Origin: JAAGZL01 sp050291725
GTDB taxonomy: Bacteria > Pseudomonadota > Gammaproteobacteria > Chromatiales > Chromatiaceae
DNA length: 64,000 nt
NCBI GenBank assembly: GCA_050291725.1
Contig: JBNKKH010000007.1
Location: forward strand, 1-64,000
Direction: 5' to 3'
Shown: in pieces, positions 43,623-51,661 of the stretch
How positions within the stretch are numbered: position 1 is the stretch's first letter
Layout of the letters: every line of letters starts with the position of its first letter
Program-made: the position numbers and the translations under genes
The notes under the pieces: model-generated
Databases searched by the model: none
The model's input: the letters and a program-made list of their open reading frames with translations, nothing else
Told to the model about the DNA's origin: nothing

Positions 43623-44015
43623 ATGTTTGAACCAATAACAATCCCATTTGGCGTAGTAATGCTGTTCAACGTTGTTAAGTTAAAGCCAGAGGTCAACGCA
43701 GAAGATGTAGAGCTGGCCCTGGGCGAGATGTGTAATGTTGTGAAAAACACCTATGGGGATGATGAGGGTGGTTTTATCGGCGGGCAGGTTTTTGAGTATA
43801 CAGGGTTTGTGTCTGAGCAGGGCTCATTTGATCCGAGTAAGAACAGCGAAGACCATATAGTGATCATGACCTATTGGCGATCTTTCGAACAGCATGAAAA
43901 GTCGCATGCCGACTCTGTTTTTAAAGAGAGGTTCAGTGCGCTGTCTGAGTATTGCTCAGATACCTATGAGATGGGTTACAAGATGCTATGGCAAGGTGTG
44001 CCAGAGGTTTCCTAA
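43623..44015 (+). CDS. Antibiotic-biosynthesis-monooxygenase-like (dimeric alpha-beta barrel) protein
   Basis: 130 residues. VVMLFNVVKLKPEVNAEDVEL and HIVIMTYWRSFEQHEKSHAD have the beta-alpha-beta pattern and the W..F..HE.S helix of the ABM/EthD ferredoxin-like barrel family. Members include heme-degrading and small-molecule monooxygenases, but many have no known activity. Specific catalytic residues cannot be assigned. The ribosome site is GGAGA. It converges with the PilZ gene, and the two stop codons overlap. Confidence 0.75.
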   Translation: MFEPITIPFGVVMLFNVVKLKPEVNAEDVELALGEMCNVVKNTYGDDEGGFIGGQVFEYTGFVSEQGSFDPSKNSEDHIVIMTYWRSFEQHEKSHADSVFKERFSALSEYCSDTYEMGYKMLWQGVPEVS

Positions 44016-44383
44016 CCCAAGGCCGCCAGTTCTCGTTCCAGAAATACTGGGTCGCCTAGATTAAGTTCCAGCAGGCGACGCAGGTTGGTAATGCTGTCCA
44101 TATCTATATGCTCACAGTGCAAACCAATTCGGTCTTCCTCGGTATGGGCTACCTCAGCCTGCATCAGAATGGAGAAGGCCTCTTCTTGATCCAGGGTTAT
44201 AGAGATGGTTACTTTCTCACCAGTAGCCGCGGACCAGTGTTTTGGTCTCTCTATTAAGGCGCCGTTTAGGGATATATCGATCAGCTTTGCGGATATTCCC
44301 CCTGAGTCTCCTTCAATTCTGGTGTCGGCATCGAACAGTACGCGCTGAAATTGACGTCTATTCTCGCTGTTATCACTAGTCAT
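44012..44383 (-). CDS. PilZ-domain c-di-GMP-binding protein
   Basis: 123 residues. The two c-di-GMP motifs are present: R-x3-R in NRRQFQRV at about residues 9-14 and D-x-S-x2-G in IDISLNGALI at about 36-45. The rest is a single PilZ beta barrel, so it is a stand-alone receptor or adaptor. It lies a few kb upstream of the flagellar regulator fleQ, consistent with c-di-GMP control of motility. Confidence 0.88.
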   Translation of the reverse strand: MTSDNSENRRQFQRVLFDADTRIEGDSGGISAKLIDISLNGALIERPKHWSAATGEKVTISITLDQEEAFSILMQAEVAHTEEDRIGLHCEHIDMDSITNLRRLLELNLGDPVFLERELAALG

Positions 44384-44484
44384 TAGCTGGATCCCCTTAA
44401 CTGTATGATTATTTGTATATTATAAACCATAAGCCTGCTGGTTAGTGGTCACAGCAGGAATAACGCAATAAGACTTAAGGCCTA

Positions 44485-44874
44485 TTAAATGGCTATATCG
44501 GCAGCTGAAGAGTTTCCTTGATGAAATTTCATCTCTATGCCGTCTATTTCTATCATTGTTCCATCAGAGAGCTGGACCGTCGCATCACCCGTAGGCTCGC
44601 CGTTTACTAATGGAAATGTCTTGCCTTCCAGCGGGGTAAGAAAATAGCCCTGATCACCTCGATTAGCTACTACAACGCAGGATTTGCCTGATAGCCCTAG
44701 ACGGGTCATAGAGCGGTTGAGAATAATTATGCGGCCAATGTGTTCACCCTTTACAACTTGCACAAAACCAGTTGGTAGCGCATCCAGGTCACGCATAATG
44801 GCATCAAATGATGTTCCATTTGGGATCGGTTTCTGTCCCGGGGCTGGATGTCTATTTTCAGGTTTATCTTTCAT
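44485..44874 (-). CDS. FHA-domain protein
   Basis: 129 residues. A 40-residue N-terminal tail precedes the forkhead-associated beta sandwich (GEHIGRIIILNRSMTRLGLSG; then VNGEPTG and VQLSDGTMIEIDGIEMKFH). The R...G.S.N pattern of canonical phosphothreonine pockets is only partly kept (RLGLSGKSCVVVAN), so binding may differ. No kinase is adjacent. About 100 bp separate it from the PilZ gene on the same strand. Confidence 0.75.
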   Translation of the reverse strand: MKDKPENRHPAPGQKPIPNGTSFDAIMRDLDALPTGFVQVVKGEHIGRIIILNRSMTRLGLSGKSCVVVANRGDQGYFLTPLEGKTFPLVNGEPTGDATVQLSDGTMIEIDGIEMKFHQGNSSAADIAI

Positions 44875-44952
44875 TGCTGGTTGAATCAGGTTTGTAGCCC
44901 TGTTTAGGAATTATTTTCATAAAGAGAGTATAGCTTTTTAGATTTTTCTAAT

Positions 44953-46233
44953 TCAATCGTCGAGAGGCTGTTTTTTGCGCTTATCTGGCCAAATTTTGAT
45001 CATCTTCACAGCGTTGTCATGAGTTTGTAGCACTTCGATCGGGTAGCCTTCAAGTAAGAGCGATGTTCCCGGTTTTGGTATGGTCTCTAAATATTCGATG
45101 ATAAGGCCGTTTATGGTTCTAGGTCCGTCTTCAGAAAGCTCCCATTTGAACGCTTTGACCAACTCTCGCACTTCAGCACTACCTGCCACCAGGAAGCTGC
45201 CGTCATCCTGAGGATGCACCTCTAGGATGCTGTCTGAAGGGTCGGTAGTGAATTCGCCTACTATCTCTTCTAGCACGTCAGCCAGAGTAACCAGACCCAG
45301 AAGGTCACCATACTCATCAACTATCAGACCGAAGCCTTTCTTCTCACGCTGAAAGTTAAGCAGCTGTCTATTGAGTGGTGTGCCTTCTGGTATGAAATAT
45401 GGATCTTCTGCAATCTCTCTAATCTTCTCTCTGGTCAGCTCTCCTTGGGTGAGGGCAACCATAGCGTTGCGAATGTGAATAACCCCTACTAGATTATCAA
45501 TGCCGTTGTCGAAGACCAATATTCTGGTATAGAAGCCGTTCTGTAGCTGGGCGATGATATCCTCTATGCTGTCTTCGAGGTCTATCCCACCTAACTCATT
45601 GCGTGGGATCATAATATCTTCAACGGTTGCGTTTTCTAGATCTAATATGCTGAGCAGCATCTTTTGATGGCGCTTGGGTACCATAGAGCCAGCTTCAGCT
45701 ACCACTGTGCGTAGCTCATCCTGACTCAAGTGCTGATCTTGAATTATCTCAGGGGATATTCCGAACCATTTCAGCATTCCATTGGTAATACTGTTCACTA
45801 TCCAGATCAATGGGTAGAGGATTTTCAGCAGTGGCTTGTAAATAAAAGCAGCGGGAAAGGCCAGTTTTTCTGGATGTACCGCCGCCAGGGTCTTTGGCGT
45901 TACCTCGGCAAATATCAGAATAACCAGGGTTAGGAGGCCAGCAGCAACCGCTATTGAGCCTTCACCCCCCACTCTTATGGCAATGATTGTGGCCAGGGAA
46001 GATGCCAGGATATTAACGAAGTTGTTTCCCAGCAGGATCAGGCCAATCAGGCGATCTGGCCTCTTTAGCAGGTTATGGGCTCTAATCGCCCCGGGATGGC
46101 CGCTGTTTTTCATATGCCGCAGACGATAGCGGTTAATGGTCATTAGGGCAGTTTCAGAGCCGGAGAAAAAGGCCGACAATAGAATAAGAAGAGCCAGCAT
46201 GCCAAATAACATGCTTAATGGGATATCGTTCAT
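44953..46233 (-). CDS. CNNM/CorC-type membrane protein with CBS pair (HlyC/CorC family)
   Basis: 426 residues. The N-terminal DUF21 (CNNM) domain has about four membrane segments in residues 6-150 and the family LSAFFSGSETALMTINRYR motif near the start. A CBS pair follows at about 200-320 (MIPRNELGGIDLEDSIEDII and VIHIRNAMVAL). The CorC_HlyC domain is at about 340-415. The family exports Mg or other divalent ions, or regulates their transport. A related gene (yfjD/corB) is often called hemolysin in older annotation, but no hemolytic role is indicated here. Confidence 0.92.
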   Translation of the reverse strand: MNDIPLSMLFGMLALLILLSAFFSGSETALMTINRYRLRHMKNSGHPGAIRAHNLLKRPDRLIGLILLGNNFVNILASSLATIIAIRVGGEGSIAVAAGLLTLVILIFAEVTPKTLAAVHPEKLAFPAAFIYKPLLKILYPLIWIVNSITNGMLKWFGISPEIIQDQHLSQDELRTVVAEAGSMVPKRHQKMLLSILDLENATVEDIMIPRNELGGIDLEDSIEDIIAQLQNGFYTRILVFDNGIDNLVGVIHIRNAMVALTQGELTREKIREIAEDPYFIPEGTPLNRQLLNFQREKKGFGLIVDEYGDLLGLVTLADVLEEIVGEFTTDPSDSILEVHPQDDGSFLVAGSAEVRELVKAFKWELSEDGPRTINGLIIEYLETIPKPGTSLLLEGYPIEVLQTHDNAVKMIKIWPDKRKKQPLDD

Positions 46234-46325
46234 AGTGTGGGCTGGCTCTGGAACTCCTATAATCTCTGATGTACCTTCTTTCTATGATGCTACCACCGAT
46301 CTGTCAAGTAGACACCGAGGAATAG

Positions 46326-46889
46326 ATGAAAAATTCTGAAACAAGCCAACTTTCTAACAGCCTGGCATATGAGGATATGTTGCCGCTCTCCTGGGAGGTT
46401 ATGGATGAGGGATCACAAGCTATTAACCTCGCCAGAGTTGCAGAGCAAAATGAGCATGTGCTGCACTGCATTAACCTGTTGAGTGATCAAATAACGGAGA
46501 AAGTCGATGATGAGTCTGAGACAGAATCCGCATTGCTCAGATTAGAGGCAAAGGTAAATTTAATTCTAGAGATGCTATCAAAGCTGGCAGGCGAGAGAGA
46601 TGATATTCCCCAGCCTGTTCAAGTAAGAGTTGCAGCTACAGGAATAGAGTGGATCTGTATGGAGCGGCAGCCAGCAGAAGGGGATAGGATATGGATCCAG
46701 CTCCATATAGATAACCGGGTGCCTGAGGCCGTGTGCTTGGCAGCGCAGGTAGAAGCGGTTGCAGCAGCAAGCTCTGGTGCTGTGGTTTTTGCCAGGTTTG
46801 AGGGTATTGGGAGTGGGGTGCAGGATCAGTTGGAAAAGCTGATTTTTCGTCATCACCGCCGTATGGTTGCCCAGTCTAAATTGAAATAG
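46326..46889 (+). CDS. Atypical PilZ-like protein (candidate c-di-GMP adaptor)
   Basis: 187 residues. The N-terminal part (MLPLSWEVMDEGSQAINLARV) and a helix (LLRLEAKVNLILEMLSKLAG) match atypical PilZ proteins found near flagellar and type IV pilus genes. A beta-rich C-terminal half (VRVAATGIEWICMERQPAEG to VVFARFEGIG) ends with RHHRRMV. The canonical R-x3-R and D-x-S-x2-G pair is not clear, so c-di-GMP binding is doubtful. It is transcribed toward fleQ, 176 bp upstream of it. Confidence 0.6.
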   Translation: MKNSETSQLSNSLAYEDMLPLSWEVMDEGSQAINLARVAEQNEHVLHCINLLSDQITEKVDDESETESALLRLEAKVNLILEMLSKLAGERDDIPQPVQVRVAATGIEWICMERQPAEGDRIWIQLHIDNRVPEAVCLAAQVEAVAAASSGAVVFARFEGIGSGVQDQLEKLIFRHHRRMVAQSKLK

Positions 46890-46891
46890 GC

Positions 46892-46913
46892 TAGGGCCTG
46901 TTAACAGGTCCTA
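46892..46913. other. 22-bp palindrome between the atypical PilZ gene and fleQ
   Basis: TAGGGCCTGTT / AACAGGTCCTA, centred on CCTGTTAACAGG with one G-T mismatch. No T-run follows, so it is not a usual terminator. It may be a protein-binding site for the fleQ promoter region. Confidence 0.4.
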
Positions 46914-46983
46914 ACAAGAAGTAAATTCCTAAATACGCTGAATTCAATATAGTTACGTCGCAGCTGTGTAATATGACGTTATT

Positions 46984-47012
46984 TTGACATGCGCGTAATA
47001 TAGTGCTTTACT
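46984..47012 (+). promoter_or_regulatory. Sigma-70 promoter of fleQ
   Basis: A perfect -35 box TTGACA, 17-bp spacer and TTTACT as -10 (4 of 6). The start would be near 47019, about 47 nt before the fleQ ATG. This matches FleQ being at the top of the flagellar cascade and not itself dependent on sigma-54. Confidence 0.55.
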
Positions 47013-47065
47013 CTGCAGTGTCGACCAACTCCTAATATTCAGGATTAAAAAGAGATCTTAACTCT

Positions 47066-48517
47066 ATGTCTGAACTGGCTAAATCAGATCGCACACACGG
47101 TTGTGGAAAAGTGCTGCTACTTGATAGCGATGAATCTAGAATCAGCTATCTGAGGAGCATTTTGGAATTTGTAGATTACTCCCTATTGGCAGACGACGAT
47201 GTTGATTCCATTGAAGAGCATTTAAAAGATAAATATACAGCCATTATGCTCACTTCCGCCATAAGTGATGAAGAGTGTGATAGGTTGTCCAGCAAGCTTA
47301 ATGAGGTAGAGAACGCTCCAGCGCTGTTTTTGCTGCAAGAAGATGGCAAGCCGAAGAGAAAGAGACCATCCCACAACGGTGTGCTGGGTGAAATCTCTTT
47401 GCCTACTAGCTATACGGCCTTGATGAATGCCCTGTCACGGGCAAATCTGTATATGGAGAATCAGATTGAAGGGGAGAGCACCTTAAGGAGGCTGGAGCTA
47501 TTCCGCAGTTTTTCCGGCAACAGCCGCGCTACCAGACAAATTAATCGTATGATTGAACAGGTAGCGGATTCAGATGCCACTGTGCTCATACTCGGCGAAT
47601 CAGGTACGGGTAAAGAGGTTGTAGCCCGTAAACTCCATTTTCACTCTAATCGTCGTGGCAAGCCCTTTGTACCGGTTAACTGTGGCGCCATTCCTGCCGA
47701 TCTATTAGAGAGTGAGCTGTTTGGTCACGAGAAGGGCGCATTTACCGGTGCGATTAATAGCAGACAAGGCAGATTTGAAATGGCCGAAGGCGGTACCCTG
47801 TTCCTGGATGAGATAGGGGATATGAGCCTTCCCATGCAGGTGAAGATTCTACGGGTGCTGCAGGAGAGGGCATTTGAACGGGTAGGCAGCAACAAGACTA
47901 TTAAGTGTAGCGTGCGTATTATTGCCGCCACCCACCGTAATCTGGAGCAGTTGATAGAAGAGGGCGGTTTTCGTGAGGACCTATACTACCGTTTGAATGT
48001 TTTTCCCATTGAGGTGCCTCCACTGCGTGAGAGGGTGGAAGATATTGCAGTATTGGTAAACGACCTTATCTCCAGGATAGAGACAGAAAAGCGCGGATCG
48101 GTGCGGCTTACACCTGGGGCAGTAGCTGCCCTGTCTCACTATAAGTGGCCTGGCAATGTGCGAGAGCTGGCCAATCTGATAGAGCGTCTGGCTATTCTCT
48201 ATCCATATGGGGTGGTGGATGTAAAAGATCTTCCAGAGAAGTTTAGAGAGGGCATAGATGTGCCTGGGGGAGGAGATGATTACACCATGCCTATAGTAAC
48301 CATGCCGGGAGATGAGCCAGGAACCATAAGTTCCGGACCGAGACTTCCCAAAGACGGGATTGATCTTAAGTCCCATCTTAGCGATTTGGAGCTATCTCTT
48401 ATTAAGCAGGCTTTGCATGAGTCAGATGGAGTGGTGGCCCATGCTGCCAAGGCGCTGAAAATGCGCCGTACCACCCTGGTGGAAAAATTACGTAAATATG
48501 GCATTCAGAGGGCTTAA
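47066..48517 (+). CDS. fleQ: Flagellar master regulator FleQ (sigma-54 activator)
   Basis: 483 residues. An N-terminal receiver-like domain (KVLLLDSDESRISYLRSIL) lacks the phospho-acceptor Asp (the position reads AIMLTSA), as in FleQ proteins. The AAA+ core has GESGTGKE and GAFTGA, and DLYYRLNVFPIEVPPLRER. The C-terminal Fis helix-turn-helix is AKALKMRRTTLVEKLRKYG. FleQ starts the flagellar cascade with sigma-54 and in Pseudomonas is itself inhibited by c-di-GMP. Two PilZ proteins just upstream fit this. It does not look like a nitrogen regulator. Confidence 0.93.
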   Translation: MSELAKSDRTHGCGKVLLLDSDESRISYLRSILEFVDYSLLADDDVDSIEEHLKDKYTAIMLTSAISDEECDRLSSKLNEVENAPALFLLQEDGKPKRKRPSHNGVLGEISLPTSYTALMNALSRANLYMENQIEGESTLRRLELFRSFSGNSRATRQINRMIEQVADSDATVLILGESGTGKEVVARKLHFHSNRRGKPFVPVNCGAIPADLLESELFGHEKGAFTGAINSRQGRFEMAEGGTLFLDEIGDMSLPMQVKILRVLQERAFERVGSNKTIKCSVRIIAATHRNLEQLIEEGGFREDLYYRLNVFPIEVPPLRERVEDIAVLVNDLISRIETEKRGSVRLTPGAVAALSHYKWPGNVRELANLIERLAILYPYGVVDVKDLPEKFREGIDVPGGGDDYTMPIVTMPGDEPGTISSGPRLPKDGIDLKSHLSDLELSLIKQALHESDGVVAHAAKALKMRRTTLVEKLRKYGIQRA

Positions 48518-48587
48518 ATCAAGTCATATATTTGACTCTGAAAAATAAAGCATTCGTAACATATTGTTAAATAAAGAATAAAAAAAC

Positions 48588-48603
48588 GGGCACACATATT
48601 GCA
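48588..48603 (+). promoter_or_regulatory. Sigma-54 promoter of fleS-fleR
   Basis: GGGCAC-N5-TTGCA matches the -24/-12 consensus (TGGCAC-N5-TTGCA) with one change. Start near 48614, about 36 nt before fleS. Activation by the adjacent FleQ is the expected scheme. Confidence 0.7.
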
Positions 48604-48649
48604 ATTACCTGATTGAATCGAAACTTGAGTGTTCAATTGGTAGGGTAAT

Positions 48650-49888
48650 ATGCAGACATCAGGCGGAAATCCGCTCAATCAGCAACAACTTGAAGATGCC
48701 TTTCAGGCATTTAATCAGGTATCTGAGCAACTGGTAGGCTCCTACCAGCAACTCCAGGAGCAGGTTACCCATCTTAGTTCAGAGTTGGCAGTAGCCAGGT
48801 CTGAGCGCATGCGCCAACTGGCGGAAAAAGAGCTACTGGCTAATCGTCTCAGCCAACTGTTGGATGCACTTCCGGCTGCTGTGGTGGTGCTGGATGGAGA
48901 GGATAGGGTAGAACAGTTCAATCCCGCAGCCTCAGACCTGTTTAGCTCTATCCAGGCCGGACTAACCTGGAGCCAAATCTACCAGGCAAACTTCAAATCC
49001 AAGCAGAATAGTAAAGAGCAGACTCTTACCAGTGGTCGTCTGGTCACTATGACTGAGCGTAAACTCGATGCAGATAATGGCCGTATTCTACTTATACTGG
49101 ACATAACTGAGATGCGTGAACTACAGGAGCGACTTAATCGTAGGCAGCGTCTTAGCACCATGGGTAAGATGGCAGCCCAACTAGCCCATCAGATTCGTAC
49201 ACCTCTCTCATCAGCACTGCTTTACGCCTCCCATCTAAGTAACTCAGAGCTGGAACCAGAGCGGCGCGAAAGATTCTCCGAAAGGATCAAAGTGAGCCTG
49301 CAGCTTATGGAGCGCCAGATTAATGACATGCTGGCTTTTACCAGGGGTGGTAAATACTCTCCAGAGCTATTTGATTTAATTCCGCTGTTGGAAGATACCA
49401 TTCAGATGCTGGATCCCGGACTGAAGAAAAGCGGTGCAGATTTCGAATTTAACAACAGCATACCTGGGCGCTGCATAATTTCTGGTAATCGTGATGCTCT
49501 GCAAGGGGCTATTATGAATATCGCTACCAACTCACTGAAACATGCTGGAGAAGGTTTGAAACTGTCCATGGAGTTGAAGCAGACCAGCGATAAAACTCTT
49601 AGTCTGACTATCAGTGACAGTGGTCCAGGCATTCCCCAAGATATACAAGATAAGGTGTTCGATCCTTTCTTTACCACCAGCAGCAGCGGCACCGGCCTTG
49701 GTCTGGCGGTGGTTCAAGCGGTGATTCTGGACCATAACGGCAAGATCGCTTTAGCTGATAAAGAGAGCAGCGGCGCAAGTTTCTGCATAGATCTTCCCAA
49801 GATTCCTTTACCAGAAAACTCTTCATCGACCCCAGATAAGGTCGATAGCAAAAAGTTATTACCAATTCTCCGGAGGGCTGCAGTATGA
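48650..49888 (+). CDS. fleS: Flagellar sensor histidine kinase FleS
   Basis: 412 residues with no membrane segment, as for cytoplasmic FleS. A coiled coil (QLQEQVTHLSSELAVARSE) comes first, then a PAS domain at about 75-155 and an H-box LAHQIRTPLSSA. The ATPase domain has the N-box NIATNSLKHAG, G1 DSGPGIP and G2 GTGLGL, all intact. It phosphorylates FleR, which is encoded next with a 4-nt overlap. The signal is unknown; in the Pseudomonas scheme it controls class III flagellar genes. Confidence 0.92.
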   Translation: MQTSGGNPLNQQQLEDAFQAFNQVSEQLVGSYQQLQEQVTHLSSELAVARSERMRQLAEKELLANRLSQLLDALPAAVVVLDGEDRVEQFNPAASDLFSSIQAGLTWSQIYQANFKSKQNSKEQTLTSGRLVTMTERKLDADNGRILLILDITEMRELQERLNRRQRLSTMGKMAAQLAHQIRTPLSSALLYASHLSNSELEPERRERFSERIKVSLQLMERQINDMLAFTRGGKYSPELFDLIPLLEDTIQMLDPGLKKSGADFEFNNSIPGRCIISGNRDALQGAIMNIATNSLKHAGEGLKLSMELKQTSDKTLSLTISDSGPGIPQDIQDKVFDPFFTTSSSGTGLGLAVVQAVILDHNGKIALADKESSGASFCIDLPKIPLPENSSSTPDKVDSKKLLPILRRAAV

Positions 49889-51222
49889 GCCAAGCGACCG
49901 TTTTAGTAGCAGAAGATGATCCAACACTGCGGGAAGCGCTGTGTGAAACACTAGAGCTTGCTGGATATCAGGTAGAGTCGGCAAGTGATGGCCAATCTGC
50001 CCTAGAAATTATGCAGCATAAATCTGTGGGCATGGTGGTGAGCGATGTACAGATGCGCCCCATGGATGGACACGAGCTCATGACGCAAGTGAAAAACATA
50101 TACCCATCTATCCCGGTTCTGCTTATGACTGCCTACGGCAATATCGAAAAGGCGGTATCGGCCATGCGTGATGGGGCTGTTGACTATCTAGCTAAGCCAT
50201 TTGAAGCCAAGATGTTGGTAGAGAAGGTAGAGCAGGCAGTTTTGAATCTGGATCAGGACGCAGAACATGAAGGCGTGGTCGCCGACGATAGCAAATCACG
50301 CAAACTCCTGGAGCTGGCCAAAAAGGTAGCCAGCAGTGATGTAACCGTAATGATTGGAGGAGAGAGCGGGACCGGTAAAGAGGTGTTCGCTCAATATATT
50401 CATCGCAATTCGAATCGGGCCAACGGTCCTTTTATTGCTATTAACTGTGCTGCCATCCCGGACAATATGTTGGAGGCGGTGCTGTTTGGTTATGAGAAAG
50501 GAGCTTACACCGGCGCCCATAATTCCGCTCCAGGCAAGTTTGAGCAGGCCCAAGGTGGGACTCTGCTGCTAGACGAGATATCGGAGATGAGCCTGAATCT
50601 ACAGGCCAAGCTACTGCGGGTACTGCAGGAGCGTGAGGTAGAGCGTCTGGGTGGACGCAAGATGATCCCGCTGGATGTAAGAGTATTGGCAACTTCCAAC
50701 AGAATACTGCGGGAAGAGGTGTCGGCCGGACGTTTCCGGGAAGATCTGTTCTTCCGTCTCAATGTATTTCCACTATATCTGGAGCCGCTACGCAGGCGTA
50801 CTCAGGACATTATTCCCTTGGCAGAACTATTTCTGAATCGACACTGCGAAAAGCAGGGTGTAACCGGAAAGAAGCTGAGTAAAGAGGCACAAAAGGTGTT
50901 GATTTCCCACTCTTGGCCAGGGAACGCCAGGGAGTTGGATAACGTCATGCAGCGTGCGTTGATTCTGAATAGCGGAAACGAGATAAGCAAGGATGACCTC
51001 GCTTTCATTGAAGAGTCAGGAACACCAGAGCCAGAACATGATGCGAGCAAAGGTAGGCTGAATGAAGATCTGCGTTCTGTAGAGGAACAGATGATTTTAG
51101 ATACTCTGCGGGACGAGAACGGAAGCCGCAAAAACACAGCGGCTAAGCTGGGCATCAGCCAGAGGACTCTGCGCTATAAAATAGCGCGCTTGCGTGATGC
51201 TGGGGTTCCAATTCCTCACTAA
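49885..51222 (+). CDS. fleR: Flagellar response regulator FleR (sigma-54 activator)
   Basis: 445 residues. The receiver has the acidic pair in VAEDDPTLRE, the acceptor Asp in VVSDVQMRPMDG, Thr in LMTAYG and Lys in LAKPFE. The AAA+ domain has GESGTGKE and GAYTGA (a common variant of GAFTGA). The Fis helix-turn-helix is NTAAKLGISQRTLRYKIARL. It overlaps fleS by ATGA and is followed by fliE 62 bp later, a gene it probably activates from sigma-54. Confidence 0.94.
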   Translation: MSQATVLVAEDDPTLREALCETLELAGYQVESASDGQSALEIMQHKSVGMVVSDVQMRPMDGHELMTQVKNIYPSIPVLLMTAYGNIEKAVSAMRDGAVDYLAKPFEAKMLVEKVEQAVLNLDQDAEHEGVVADDSKSRKLLELAKKVASSDVTVMIGGESGTGKEVFAQYIHRNSNRANGPFIAINCAAIPDNMLEAVLFGYEKGAYTGAHNSAPGKFEQAQGGTLLLDEISEMSLNLQAKLLRVLQEREVERLGGRKMIPLDVRVLATSNRILREEVSAGRFREDLFFRLNVFPLYLEPLRRRTQDIIPLAELFLNRHCEKQGVTGKKLSKEAQKVLISHSWPGNARELDNVMQRALILNSGNEISKDDLAFIEESGTPEPEHDASKGRLNEDLRSVEEQMILDTLRDENGSRKNTAAKLGISQRTLRYKIARLRDAGVPIPH

Positions 51223-51224
51223 AT

Positions 51225-51240
51225 TGGTGTGAAAACTGCA
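51225..51240 (+). promoter_or_regulatory. Sigma-54 promoter of the fliE operon
   Basis: TGGTGT-N5-CTGCA keeps the GG and GC at -24 and -12 with the right spacing. Start near 51251, about 34 nt before fliE. FleR from the gene upstream, or FleQ, is the likely activator. Confidence 0.65.
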
Positions 51241-51284
51241 TATTTACTATAGATGAGATTAAGTTTAGACAGAGTGGTGAAAAT

Positions 51285-51608
51285 ATGAGCACTTCAAACA
51301 TAGATCAGGTATTAGCGCAGATGCGGGTTATGGCAGCTCAGGCTGGAGCTGGAGCTCAGCCAGTACGCCCTGAAGAGAGTGCCGGAAACGATTTTAGCAA
51401 TTTGTTGAAACAATCAATTGATAATGTGAATGAGGTGCAACAGGAAGCTGGTGCCATGAAAACGGCGTTTGAAACTGGCCAGGGAGATGTGGATCTGGCG
51501 GAGGTTATGATTGCAGTGCAGAAATCGAGTCTCTCCTTTGAAACCATGGTTCAGGTACGCAATAAGTTGGTGGATGCCTACAAAGATATAATGAATATGC
51601 CTATATAA
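51285..51608 (+). CDS. fliE: Flagellar hook-basal body protein FliE
   Basis: 107 residues. FSNLLKQSIDNVNEVQQEAG and VMIAVQKSSLSFETMVQVRNKLVDAYKDIMNMPI are the conserved core (read in parts). It links the MS ring to the rod. First gene of the fliEFGHIJ set. Confidence 0.95.
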   Translation: MSTSNIDQVLAQMRVMAAQAGAGAQPVRPEESAGNDFSNLLKQSIDNVNEVQQEAGAMKTAFETGQGDVDLAEVMIAVQKSSLSFETMVQVRNKLVDAYKDIMNMPI

Positions 51609-51661
51609 CCCATTGAATTCAAAGTTATATTATGATTAATACGAGGCGAGGTAAGCACTAA

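Noticed and set aside
44953..46233. Hemolysin function for the CorC-type protein
   Set aside because: The CNNM, CBS and CorC_HlyC layout is an ion-transport family; the hemolysin label is historical.
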